Origin: a virus
Virus record (IMG/VR): IMGVR_UViG_3300017725_000059
Location: 1-26,615 of that record
DNA: 26,615 nt
Direction: 5' to 3' (one strand)
Part shown: piece by piece, positions 7,510-15,024 of the stretch
How positions within the stretch are numbered: the stretch's first letter is position 1
How the letters are laid out: every line of letters begins with the position of its first letter
Notes under the pieces: model-generated
The model's database searches: none
The model's input: only the letters and a program-made list of their open reading frames with translations
What the model was told of the DNA's origin: nothing
Program-made: the position numbers and the translations under genes

Positions 7510-9301
7510 CGCAGGATTTGATTTTAATGTTGGTAAAGCCAAGCAAGCGTTTTCATGGTCTAGTGAAAGTGTAGAACAACTAATGTTTGCAATAGAAGAA
7601 GGTTATAAACCAGCATCTACTCCATTCTATGAAGGTAATCCTAATTTAAGAAAGGGTAATATTGTTTTTAACTATACCTCAAATGAAATAAAAGAAATTA
7701 AAAAGTGTGCAAAAGATATTGTATACTTTGCCAATACTTATTGTACTGTAATGACCGACCACGGTTTACAAACAATTAATTTAAGACCTTACCAAGAAGA
7801 AATGTTAAGGCAGTTTCAAGCAGAAAGATTTAATGTTTGTTTAGCTAGTAGGCAAGTTGGTAAAACTATATGCTCATCTATTTTTATAGCTTGGTATTCA
7901 TTATTTAACTTCGATAAAAATTCTTTAATACTTTCAAATAAAGGTGCAACAACCAGAGAGATCATTGATAAAGGTAAAACTATATTAGAGCATTTACCTT
8001 TCTTTTTAAAACCCGGTACTCTTAAATGGGATGTATTTAATTCTAAGTTTGATAATGGCTGTAGAATAATTGGTCAGACAACAACAAAGAAAGCAGCAAT
8101 TGGTTTTACTATTCATTTATTATTCATGGATGAGTTCGCGCATATCCCTGCAAATTTCGTTGATACTTTTTATGAAAATGTGTATCCAACGGTATCCGCA
8201 TCCACAAACTCTAAAGTTATCATAACAAGTACACCTAATGGCTTTAATAAATTTTATGACATATATACTGCTGCCGATAAAGGCTTAAGTGAATATACTC
8301 CCTTTAGAGTTGACTGGTGGGATGTACCAGGAAGAGACGATGCTTGGATGAAGCAAGAGGTTGCTAACTTAGGTAGTGACGAAGCATTTAATAGGCAATA
8401 CGGAAATCAATTTATTGCAGGTTCATCATTACTATTAGGACCTGATAGTCTTAAGAAATTAAAAGGAAACGAAACAGAATTTGTTCATCGTGAAATGATT
8501 GCGTTTGAAGATGAGCAAGTAGAATACTCTGGTTTATTATGGGATCCTGAATTTAATTTAGATGATGCTGAAGAAGATGAAAATTATTGGTGTTTTTCTG
8601 TTGATATAGCAGAAGGTACCGGTGGTGACTATTCTATTATTAATATCTTTAAGATAGAGCTTATGGATGAAGCCGATTGGAAAAAGGTAACTTCACCAGG
8701 TAGCTTTATTGATTTTTACAGAATTAGACAAGTTGGTAGATTTAGAAGTAATGAACATACCATTGAAGAATTTGCAAAATCTCTTTATATTTTAGCATAT
8801 GATGTTTTTTACTCTGAGAATGTAAAATTAATTATAGAATGGAATTTATTTGGTGGTGAGCTAATTAAAAGAATGGAAACCGTTTTTCCACAGAGAAATG
8901 ATTTTGATGAAGAATCTGTTGTTAAATTTAAACACCGTATAGATGCAAGGACTAAACAATTTGGGTTAAAAGTTAAAAAAGATAATAAGCCTATTTTTTG
9001 TCAAAACTTTAAAAAATATATTACACAAAATAAAATTGTAATAAAAGATAAGCAAACTGTTTATGAAGCAGCTACATTCGGTAAATTACCTAATGGTACG
9101 TATGCTGGGCAATTAGGCCATGATGATTTAATAATGACCTGCATAAATAGTTCTGAATTCTTTTTTACATTAGACTTTTCCGATTTTGCTGAAGAGATTC
9201 ACGATGTTGCCGAACAGCACGTACAGGATAAAATTGATGCTATCTTAGAACAAGATGCTAAGGGAGGACAATTGAATTTTGATATCTATGACTTGGTATA
9301 A
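7484..9301 (+). CDS. 17: Terminase large subunit, DNA-packaging ATPase/nuclease (gp17-like)
   Basis: The 605-residue motor protein pumps DNA into the prohead and cuts concatemers. ATPase motifs are LRPYQEEML (100-108, adenine-binding Q motif region), Walker A ASRQVGKT (121-128), Walker B LLFMDE (212-217) and the coupling motif TSTPNG (248-253). The RNase H-like nuclease has D374 in FSVDIAEGTGGDYS, E452 in LIIEWNLFG and D547/D548 in GHDDLI, matching the three acidic residues of T4 gp17. The length is close to T4 gp17 (610). Its ATG lies 26 nt inside the co-chaperonin gene. The next gene (sheath) has its own late-type promoter-like element, although both are late genes. Confidence 0.95.
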   Translation: MAQKPQAPSAGFDFNVGKAKQAFSWSSESVEQLMFAIEEGYKPASTPFYEGNPNLRKGNIVFNYTSNEIKEIKKCAKDIVYFANTYCTVMTDHGLQTINLRPYQEEMLRQFQAERFNVCLASRQVGKTICSSIFIAWYSLFNFDKNSLILSNKGATTREIIDKGKTILEHLPFFLKPGTLKWDVFNSKFDNGCRIIGQTTTKKAAIGFTIHLLFMDEFAHIPANFVDTFYENVYPTVSASTNSKVIITSTPNGFNKFYDIYTAADKGLSEYTPFRVDWWDVPGRDDAWMKQEVANLGSDEAFNRQYGNQFIAGSSLLLGPDSLKKLKGNETEFVHREMIAFEDEQVEYSGLLWDPEFNLDDAEEDENYWCFSVDIAEGTGGDYSIINIFKIELMDEADWKKVTSPGSFIDFYRIRQVGRFRSNEHTIEEFAKSLYILAYDVFYSENVKLIIEWNLFGGELIKRMETVFPQRNDFDEESVVKFKHRIDARTKQFGLKVKKDNKPIFCQNFKKYITQNKIVIKDKQTVYEAATFGKLPNGTYAGQLGHDDLIMTCINSSEFFFTLDFSDFAEEIHDVAEQHVQDKIDAILEQDAKGGQLNFDIYDLV

Positions 9302-9317
9302 AAAGTTATAGGTTAGT

Positions 9318-9340
9318 GGATATATAAAAAAAGCAAATAA
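9318..9340 (+). promoter_or_regulatory. Class II (late-type) promoter-like element before the sheath gene
   Basis: GGATATATAAAAAAAG is followed directly by CAAATAA (9334-9340). It ends 15 nt before the sheath ATG. It has the same two halves as the element at 4362 with a slightly longer A tract between. The AAAG at 9302 is only a weak match to the class I upstream box. Confidence 0.5.
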
Positions 9341-9355
9341 AAAAAATAATATAAG

Positions 9356-12300
9356 ATGGCACTAGATCCGAAAATCGCTTCGATTAAAGCAGCAGGAACT
9401 TACAGATTTGAATTTGACAAATCTCAAGTAGTTAGTATTCCTGCTAATCAGACAAGGTTAATTGTCGGTTTCTCTAAAACAGGTCCTTTCAATACTCCGG
9501 TATTTGTACCTGACACCGCATTCTTCAAACAAGTATATGGTGATATTGACAGAAACTTAGAAAGAAAGGATTCATTTTTCCATAGAAGCTGTTTAGCAGC
9601 ATTGGAAAGAGGACCGATTCTTGCACTTAACCTATTAAACTTAACTGCTGCCGATAAGGTAGAATATATTAAATTTGGTACAGCTGCTACCCCTGATGTT
9701 CAGGATAATGCTGGAGCCTTAGGAGAATATCAAAAAATGTACAATAGAGATAAATTCTTTTATCCTGACTCAGACGCATTCTTAGATAATGTTGGTGCAA
9801 ATAAACTAGCATTTAATTCAGGAACAACTAATGATTTATTAGACTTTACTAATTTAGGTCAGAATCCTATCTCAGTTATTGTAAGAAAAGCATCAGCTGC
9901 AAATTCAACAGGATTTAATGTAACTGCAGAAGAATGGTATGGTGCTGCAAATGTACCAGGTTATTTAAATAAAGATAGTTTAGTATCTGACTTCTTAGTA
10001 GATGTATTTTTAATAGAAGGTAATTTTGGTGGAGACTTTGGTTCTGCAACGCCTTATGAAAGATTTGTAGCAGATCCAATTTATCAAACATATTTTGATA
10101 AAGTACAAGGATTAAAAAGAAGAGTATTCCAAAATGATGATTCAGATACAAAAATTGCTGAATTCTTTAATGAATCAGAAGTTAATGTAGTTGCAACTTA
10201 TACTGCATCATTACTTCCTAATTTTACAGACTTACTAGGTAATAACCTTTTTATTGAAAAAGTTATTAATGCTGATACAGCAAGCACTGGTGTATTTGTC
10301 GCAGTAAATGAAGATTTATTTGATGGTGATACATTAATTGATGGGGTTGCTGGTGGTATTGATTTAATAGGTCATAACCTTGAATATACTCAAGCTTACG
10401 ATTTCCAACAAGATGTTAATTTCTTATCTTATAGTGGATCAATCGTTTCAGATGTTAGTTATGCTGGCACAGGAACTGCACCAAACACAGTAAGTGCAAC
10501 GACTGAAGCTATTAATGTAAGTCAATTAACAAGTGGAGATATACAGATTACTGTTGTAGGTTCTGCTGGTGATCCATTATGGGATGCATTCGCTGCGTTT
10601 ACTGCAAATACACAAAGTGCTGTAGGTACTTACATATTAGCAAACACTGGTACAGGTGATAAATATGTTCCTGTAACATCAGTACAGATTGTAGGAAATA
10701 CTGTTACCTTATTACTATCAAGTGTAGGTGGAATTATACCAGGTGATTTTAGTAATGTTACTGGAGCTTCATATACATTTATTAATGAAAGTGACTTTGG
10801 TTTTGTAACTGATGAAGCAATCCTAGCAGATAATGCAAATGCAAATATCATAGGTGGATATGGTTCAACATTATACAGCCAATTCTCAAACGGTACTCTT
10901 ACCGATGGTGATGAAGCGGTATATTTGAAAACCGGTACAGAATATTTAAGTTACTTAGTATTTAATGCTGTTGATTATGGATTCATTCATACGCAAACTC
11001 CAACTACTGCGTTAACAACTATTCCTATTTCAGATCCGGCATATAACTTACCATCTGTTCAGGTAACACCTTACGAGGAAGATGGATTTAATAATTTAAC
11101 ACCACATGATCAATTTACTTTAGATCCTGCTAATGGCGGTTTCTTTATAGACACAGAATTTTCAAATACAGGTATTACTTATCCTGCAGGTACATTAGGA
11201 ATTCAAACGCTGAAAGGTGCTAATAATGTTTCTATTGATATTATTTCAGATTCAATAACTGAAACTGGATTAAAACCTAACCAAGTATTAATAGCTAGTG
11301 ATAATCCTGATGCTGCTGATGTAGTTGTAGGAAACTACTTAGTACATTCTGAAGGCTCTCCTTCCGGTGTAGCCCACTCAAGGTTAACAAGAATTAACGT
11401 TGTACAAGGTGGATTAACAAATGCTGAATTTAGTACTATTCCTGCAGGTAAGCAGGCACTATTAGTAACTTGTCAAAGTGAAATTGCAACAACAACCGCT
11501 GCAGGTATTGTTAAAGTTGAATTATACTTCCCAATAGATAAGTGGATTGATTATTTAAATATCTTTACATTAGATGGATTTAATTTAACTTCTACACACG
11601 TACCTAACGGAACTAATGACAGACAGGTTGAAATCTTAAATGGTACTTTAAATGGAACAAATTTATTTAAAGCATTAACTGACAGAGATGTAATTAACTT
11701 TAGATATATTGTAGATACATTTGGAAACGGTATTGAAAGTGGATCTAAAGCGATCTATACAATATTGGCTTCTACTAGAAAGAATGCATTCGCAATATTA
11801 AATGCTCCATCTGCTAAGGACTTCAAGAGTAATTCTCAACCTTCATTTAAAGATCTAACTGGAAGTTTATCCTCTAGATTTATTTCTACTGGTGGTGATC
11901 TTTCATTAAATCCTACAGTAAGATACTCATTACCATCTCAAACACAAGGTGCGAGTTGGGGAGCATTCTATTATCCTTTTATTACTGTTAGGGATTTAGG
12001 TAGAAATATAAATGTTGTACCGGCTGCATACGTTTCAAATAACTTTATTGCAAAATATGAAAACGCATTACCGTGGTCATTAGTTGCCGGAGTTCGTCGA
12101 GGTGTTGTAGGTGGAACAGGAGTTGTAGGATTAGAAATCAATCTTGGAAAAGAGGACAGAGAATACTTAGAACCATTTGGATTAAATCCAATTGTATTCC
12201 AAAGTGGAACTGGGCCAACAATCTTTGCAAATAAAACTGCACAGCAGACTACAAAATCTGCATTAAGCTCTATTAACTGTAGAGAGGTTGTAATTTATAT

Positions 12301-12592
12301 CCAAGATGGTATTGAAGCAATTCTTAGAAACTATCTATTTGAATTCAATACTGCTCAAACAAGATTAGAGATTAAAACACTTGCTGATAACTTTTTATCA
12401 ACAGTTCAGAATGATGATGGTGTTTATGACTTTAAGAATGTAATGGATGAAACTAATAATACTCCAGAAGTTATTGATCAAAATGTAGGTATCCTAGATA
12501 CATATATTGAACCAGTAAGAGGAATGGAAATTCTTGTACAAAGAACAACTATTTTGAAAACAGGAGCTATTAGTTCAGGAAACTTCCAATAA
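9356..12592 (+). CDS. 18: Contractile tail sheath protein (gp18-like), enlarged
   Basis: The 1078-residue protein forms the contractile sheath around the tail tube. The N-terminal part (about 1-105, with RLIVGFSKTGPFNTPVFVPD and later the segment ALERGPILALNLL) and the C-terminal part (about 790-1078, with PWSLVAGVRRGVV and YLFEFNTAQTRLEIKTLADN) match the conserved ends of myovirus sheath proteins. The last segment, VRGMEILVQRTTI, fits the C-terminal strand exchanged between subunits. T4 gp18 has 659 residues; the extra 400 or so lie in the middle (about 300-780), in Thr/Ser/Gly/Asn-rich beta-type sequence expected to project from the sheath surface. The tube gene follows directly, the usual gp18-gp19 order. 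Confidence 0.93.
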   Translation: MALDPKIASIKAAGTYRFEFDKSQVVSIPANQTRLIVGFSKTGPFNTPVFVPDTAFFKQVYGDIDRNLERKDSFFHRSCLAALERGPILALNLLNLTAADKVEYIKFGTAATPDVQDNAGALGEYQKMYNRDKFFYPDSDAFLDNVGANKLAFNSGTTNDLLDFTNLGQNPISVIVRKASAANSTGFNVTAEEWYGAANVPGYLNKDSLVSDFLVDVFLIEGNFGGDFGSATPYERFVADPIYQTYFDKVQGLKRRVFQNDDSDTKIAEFFNESEVNVVATYTASLLPNFTDLLGNNLFIEKVINADTASTGVFVAVNEDLFDGDTLIDGVAGGIDLIGHNLEYTQAYDFQQDVNFLSYSGSIVSDVSYAGTGTAPNTVSATTEAINVSQLTSGDIQITVVGSAGDPLWDAFAAFTANTQSAVGTYILANTGTGDKYVPVTSVQIVGNTVTLLLSSVGGIIPGDFSNVTGASYTFINESDFGFVTDEAILADNANANIIGGYGSTLYSQFSNGTLTDGDEAVYLKTGTEYLSYLVFNAVDYGFIHTQTPTTALTTIPISDPAYNLPSVQVTPYEEDGFNNLTPHDQFTLDPANGGFFIDTEFSNTGITYPAGTLGIQTLKGANNVSIDIISDSITETGLKPNQVLIASDNPDAADVVVGNYLVHSEGSPSGVAHSRLTRINVVQGGLTNAEFSTIPAGKQALLVTCQSEIATTTAAGIVKVELYFPIDKWIDYLNIFTLDGFNLTSTHVPNGTNDRQVEILNGTLNGTNLFKALTDRDVINFRYIVDTFGNGIESGSKAIYTILASTRKNAFAILNAPSAKDFKSNSQPSFKDLTGSLSSRFISTGGDLSLNPTVRYSLPSQTQGASWGAFYYPFITVRDLGRNINVVPAAYVSNNFIAKYENALPWSLVAGVRRGVVGGTGVVGLEINLGKEDREYLEPFGLNPIVFQSGTGPTIFANKTAQQTTKSALSSINCREVVIYIQDGIEAILRNYLFEFNTAQTRLEIKTLADNFLSTVQNDDGVYDFKNVMDETNNTPEVIDQNVGILDTYIEPVRGMEILVQRTTILKTGAISSGNFQ

Positions 12593-12607
12593 GAGGAAAC
12601 TAAATAA

Positions 12608-12630
12608 GAATATATAAAAAAAATAAAATA
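12608..12630 (+). promoter_or_regulatory. Class II (late-type) promoter-like element before the tube gene
   Basis: GAATATATAAAAAAAATAAA is followed by ATA, ending 4 nt before the tail tube ATG at 12635. The GAATATATAAA half is conserved; the second half is AAATAAAATAA rather than CAAATAA. A separate promoter for the abundant tube protein is plausible. Confidence 0.45.
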
Positions 12631-12634
12631 AACT

Positions 12635-13192
12635 ATGCCACTACCACATTATACCCAATCAAGGGCCAGTAGCCAAAGGTACGAACCAGTTCAGCCTAAC
12701 CTTTTTGAGGTGACAGTATTTTCACCACTAGGGGATGATACGGGTTTAATCTTAGAGCAAGTTAAAACTATTGGAGGTTTAAATAACTTAAACCCTGCTG
12801 TAGATGCAATCGGACAGAAATACAAATTTGCTGACCGTTCATTTGCAAGTATGCCAGGTCAAACATTTATGGATCTGACTGTTAACTTTAGTCTTAACTT
12901 AAATGAAGCTAACGAAAATTACATTTACAATACATTCCGTAATTGGTACAAATTAATCTATGATCCATTGACTGGTGAAATGGGATTAAAGAAAGACTAT
13001 GTAGGAAGTATGATTATTGTACAGTACAACAGAGCAGGTGATATCTTTAGAAAGATTACTTGTAAAGATGTATTCCCTACAGGTCAACCTGATTTTGTAG
13101 ATGAATTAAGTTATGAAACTCCAGACGCAGTTGATTTAACAATGACTTATCGTTGTGATCACTGGGTTGAGGAAAATGTTGGAGCTGCATAA
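12635..13192 (+). CDS. 19: Tail tube protein (gp19-like)
   Basis: The 185-residue protein polymerises into the inner tail tube. The sequence has the expected pattern: RYEPVQPNLFEVTVFSPLGD near the start, GGLNNLNPAVDAIGQKYKFA (48-67) and a central Phe/Asp beta region (MPGQTFMDLTVNFSLNL). It ends with strands containing ITCKDVFPTGQPDFVDELSY and DLTMTYRCDHW. T4 gp19 has 163 residues. It follows the sheath gene and is followed directly by a strong hairpin-T terminator, so it closes the late operon. Confidence 0.9.
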   Translation: MPLPHYTQSRASSQRYEPVQPNLFEVTVFSPLGDDTGLILEQVKTIGGLNNLNPAVDAIGQKYKFADRSFASMPGQTFMDLTVNFSLNLNEANENYIYNTFRNWYKLIYDPLTGEMGLKKDYVGSMIIVQYNRAGDIFRKITCKDVFPTGQPDFVDELSYETPDAVDLTMTYRCDHWVEENVGAA

Positions 13193-13209
13193 TCTTTTAA
13201 ATATTTTAG

Positions 13210-13237
13210 AAAAACTGGCTTTAGGGCCAGTTTTTTT
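13210..13237 (+). terminator. Rho-independent terminator after the tail tube gene
   Basis: AAAAACTGGC (13210-13219), loop TTTAGG and GCCAGTTTTT (13226-13235) form a perfect 10-bp stem that merges into a run of seven T (13231-13237). The sequence is also close to a mirrored terminator for the opposite strand because the stem base is A/T, but no converging gene is present. It is the clearest terminator in the window. Confidence 0.88.
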
Positions 13238-13248
13238 GTCTTCACTCT

Positions 13249-13271
13249 AATATATATTATAAATTATATAA
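13249..13271 (+). promoter_or_regulatory. Class II-like AT-rich promoter candidate before the GIY-YIG gene
   Basis: AATATATATTATAAATTATA with a few more A/T bases lies between the terminator and the ATG at 13281. It resembles the class II group at 6619 in its AATATATATTA part. Some promoter is needed here because the terminator would stop transcription from the sheath/tube operon. Confidence 0.4.
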
Positions 13272-13280
13272 TCTAAACAT

Positions 13281-13751
13281 ATGACAATCTTTAAAGTAGT
13301 AAATGAAACTGATGGAAAAGTTTATGTAGGTTATTCAGTTAATGATAATCCTAATAACTTAGGAGCAGGTAAATATATTAAAAGAGCAGTTAAAGACTTT
13401 GGTACAAGATCTTTTCAAAAAACTGTTCTTGAAGAATTTGAATCTGAAGAATCATTAAGCCATATAATGGAAAGGCTAGAATTTTGGATAAAAAATTATA
13501 AAGCCGATAATCCTAAATATGGATATAATGAAAGCGTACAAGAATTAATTCCACAAAAAAAGAGACTTACTAAAAAACTACAAGTTCTCTTAACACCAGA
13601 AGATGAAGATAATTTAAATTCAATTATTATCGAGAAATCAATGGAAAATAAAACAAAACCGTTGCCAGTATCCAAATACGTAAGACAATTAATAGTTGAA
13701 CATATAGTAGAGGAAACCGCTCCTGAAAAACAATTAATAAAAACTAAATAA
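13281..13751 (+). CDS. GIY-YIG nuclease-like protein with C-terminal ribbon-helix-helix-like domain
   Basis: In this 156-residue protein, residues 1-83 follow a GIY-YIG nuclease subfamily. IFKVVNETDGKVYVGYS (3-19) stands for 'GIY.I.N..NGK.YIGqS', GAGKYIKRAVKDFG (28-41) for 'GSGKYL..AIKKYG', LEFWIKNYK (66-74) carries the expected Glu (E67), and YGYN ends with N83. The first Tyr is Phe (F4), and no clear counterpart of the catalytic Arg after YIG is visible, so activity is uncertain. Residues about 95-143 (KKLQVLLTPEDEDNLNSIII, then LPVSKYVRQLIVEHI) look like a ribbon-helix-helix DNA-binding domain. It lies alone between tube and baseplate genes behind a terminator, a typical place for a free-standing homing endonuclease. 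The next gene starts 2 nt after its stop. Confidence 0.7.
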   Translation: MTIFKVVNETDGKVYVGYSVNDNPNNLGAGKYIKRAVKDFGTRSFQKTVLEEFESEESLSHIMERLEFWIKNYKADNPKYGYNESVQELIPQKKRLTKKLQVLLTPEDEDNLNSIIIEKSMENKTKPLPVSKYVRQLIVEHIVEETAPEKQLIKTK

Positions 13752-13753
13752 TT

Positions 13754-14758
13754 ATGAGTAGTCACGAAGACAATATTAAAAAAGAATTTGCAGAGGCTGA
13801 AGGTATAGTAGATACTACGGCTGAGGTAAAAACAAATGATGAAGGTAAAGTTACTGAATTAGGTAAAGTAGATACTACAAGAGGATCTGGTATAACTTCT
13901 ATAGATGATCCTGAAATTCAGAGAATACAATCTTTAACAGGTTATATTAAATTAGATTTAGCTAACTTTCCATCAGGTGGTCAATTTTATAGAGAAGATT
14001 TTGAAATTCATATTAGAGCCGCAAGGGTTGGTGAGATTAGGGAATTCTCTACATTAGATGAAGAAAACATTTTAGATGTTGATGAAAAGCTAAACTCACT
14101 TCTAGTGAACTGTACAAAAATTATGTATGGTAACCAAAGAGGATCTTATAGAGATGTTTTAGAAGAGGATAGAATATATCTAATCCTATCTATTAGAGAG
14201 TTAACATTTAAGGAAGGCGAAAATAAATTAATGATGCCGGTTGGTAAAAAGAGTTGTAAAACAGGAACTTGTAAATCACAAGAATCAGTGGAACTTCAAA
14301 CAGCTAATCTTCAATTTAATGAACAAGATGATTTAATAGCAAAATATTATGATCATGAAAATAAATGTTTTACCGTACCAACAAAAAGCCACGGTGAATT
14401 AACCATAGCACCTCCTACAATTGGTGTTATGCGATCTATTACTGATTGGATACGAAAGAGAGAAGAAGAAGGAAAGACTTGGGATAGATCATCATTATCT
14501 ATCTTACCTTACATTCAGAGAGAATGGAGAGGATTTAATGATAAAGAAATATTTTCAGCCATTACAAATTTTCAGGGCTGGGACGCTACTAAATTTTCAA
14601 TTGTATACAGATTAGTTGAGAAAGCGAAAATTGGAGTTAAACCTGAGTTTAGTTTTCCATGTGAAAGTTGCGGTGAGGAGGTCGCCGTCCCGCTCACGTT
14701 TCCCGGCGGCATCAAAGCTCTGTTTATTATTCAAGATATCTCTTCTGAACTTTTATAA
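13754..14758 (+). CDS. 26: Baseplate hub/assembly protein, T4 gp26-like (T4_baseplate family)
   Basis: The 334-residue protein has an acidic, probably disordered N-terminus (1-60) and then GYIKLDLANFPSGGQFY and EIHIRAARVGEIREFSTLDE (about 63-102). Next comes LILSIRELTFKEG (143-155), and the end has FPCESCGEEVAVPLTFPGG with C303 and C306. A second Cys pair is C168 and C173. The order 'IRELTF..G', Cys pairs and a C-terminal FPC..C-like strand matches T4 gp26-type baseplate proteins, which act in hub assembly; a zinc site is likely. The last 30 codons include a GC-rich rare-codon island (14671-14720), unlike the rest of the gene. The following frame has no ATG, so part of the product may be extended by frameshifting. 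Confidence 0.7.
   Translation: MSSHEDNIKKEFAEAEGIVDTTAEVKTNDEGKVTELGKVDTTRGSGITSIDDPEIQRIQSLTGYIKLDLANFPSGGQFYREDFEIHIRAARVGEIREFSTLDEENILDVDEKLNSLLVNCTKIMYGNQRGSYRDVLEEDRIYLILSIRELTFKEGENKLMMPVGKKSCKTGTCKSQESVELQTANLQFNEQDDLIAKYYDHENKCFTVPTKSHGELTIAPPTIGVMRSITDWIRKREEEGKTWDRSSLSILPYIQREWRGFNDKEIFSAITNFQGWDATKFSIVYRLVEKAKIGVKPEFSFPCESCGEEVAVPLTFPGGIKALFIIQDISSELL
14671..14720 (+). promoter_or_regulatory. GC-rich rare-codon island with hairpin, near end of gp26-like gene
   Basis: 34 of 50 bases are G or C, about twice the level of the surrounding sequence. In the gp26-like frame it uses GTC, GCC, CCG, CTC, ACG, CCC and GGC codons that are scarce elsewhere here. It contains GAGGAGG (14675-14681) and can fold GTCGCCG (14681-14687) with CGGCGGC (14704-14710), seven pairs including one G-U. 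It lies about 40 nt before the overlap with the next, ATG-less frame, so it may be a recoding or pausing signal. Confidence 0.45.
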
Positions 14759-15008
14759 GATTAGAGTTTTATTATTAGAAAAGTTGCATCTCCAGCCATC
14801 AGAGCTGGATTTGCTTCCTTTCTATGAGTATGAATATACCTTAGAAATTTACAATGATCTATTAAAAGATCGTAATGATGAAGAGAAACAGAATACTCAA
14901 TCCTATTCGGATAAATATAATACGGACAGCATGTCTAGATCTATGAACAAACAGATGAGTTCTTTTAAAGCACCATCTATGCCTAAGATTAGTATGCCGA
15001 AGTTTTAA
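14751..15008 (+). CDS. Tail assembly protein frame without ATG, possible +1 frameshift extension of gp26-like protein
   Basis: A protein-like segment, LLLEKLHLQPSELDLLPFYE (about 14769-14828) then YEYTLEIYNDLLKDRNDEEK, lies in the frame +1 to the gp26-like gene directly before the tape-measure gene. The end is Ser/Lys/Met/Pro-rich (SMPKISMPKF). The first in-frame ATG is at about 14931, after the part that looks conserved. Possible starts are TTG 14784, ATT 14760, or far-upstream GTG/TTG codons whose translation is Arg-rich and unnatural. The alternative is +1 slippage at CTT-TTA-TAA (14750-14758), where Leu-tRNA on CUU can re-pair with UUU as in the prfB site. The position is that of tail-assembly chaperones or gp51. 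The start given is the first codon after such a shift. Confidence 0.5.
   Translation, partial: FYKIRVLLLEKLHLQPSELDLLPFYEYEYTLEIYNDLLKDRNDEEKQNTQSYSDKYNTDSMSRSMNKQMSSFKAPSMPKISMPKF
14791..14809 (+). other. Perfect 6-bp hairpin after the gp26-like stop codon
   Basis: TCCAGC (14791-14796) pairs with GCTGGA (14804-14809) around a 7-base loop. It starts 32 nt after the gp26-like stop and lies just after the TTG at 14784. It could stimulate frameshifting or affect initiation, or be chance. Confidence 0.35.
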
Positions 15009-15024
15009 TAAATAAATAGATTGA

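Noticed and set aside
14616-14750. Upstream part of the open frame that leads into 14751-15008, with TTG 14616 and GTG 14661 as possible starts
   Set aside because: Its translation is Arg/Ser-rich and unlike the rest, and it lies antiparallel in codon use to the well-supported gp26-like frame. I keep only the part after the overlap.
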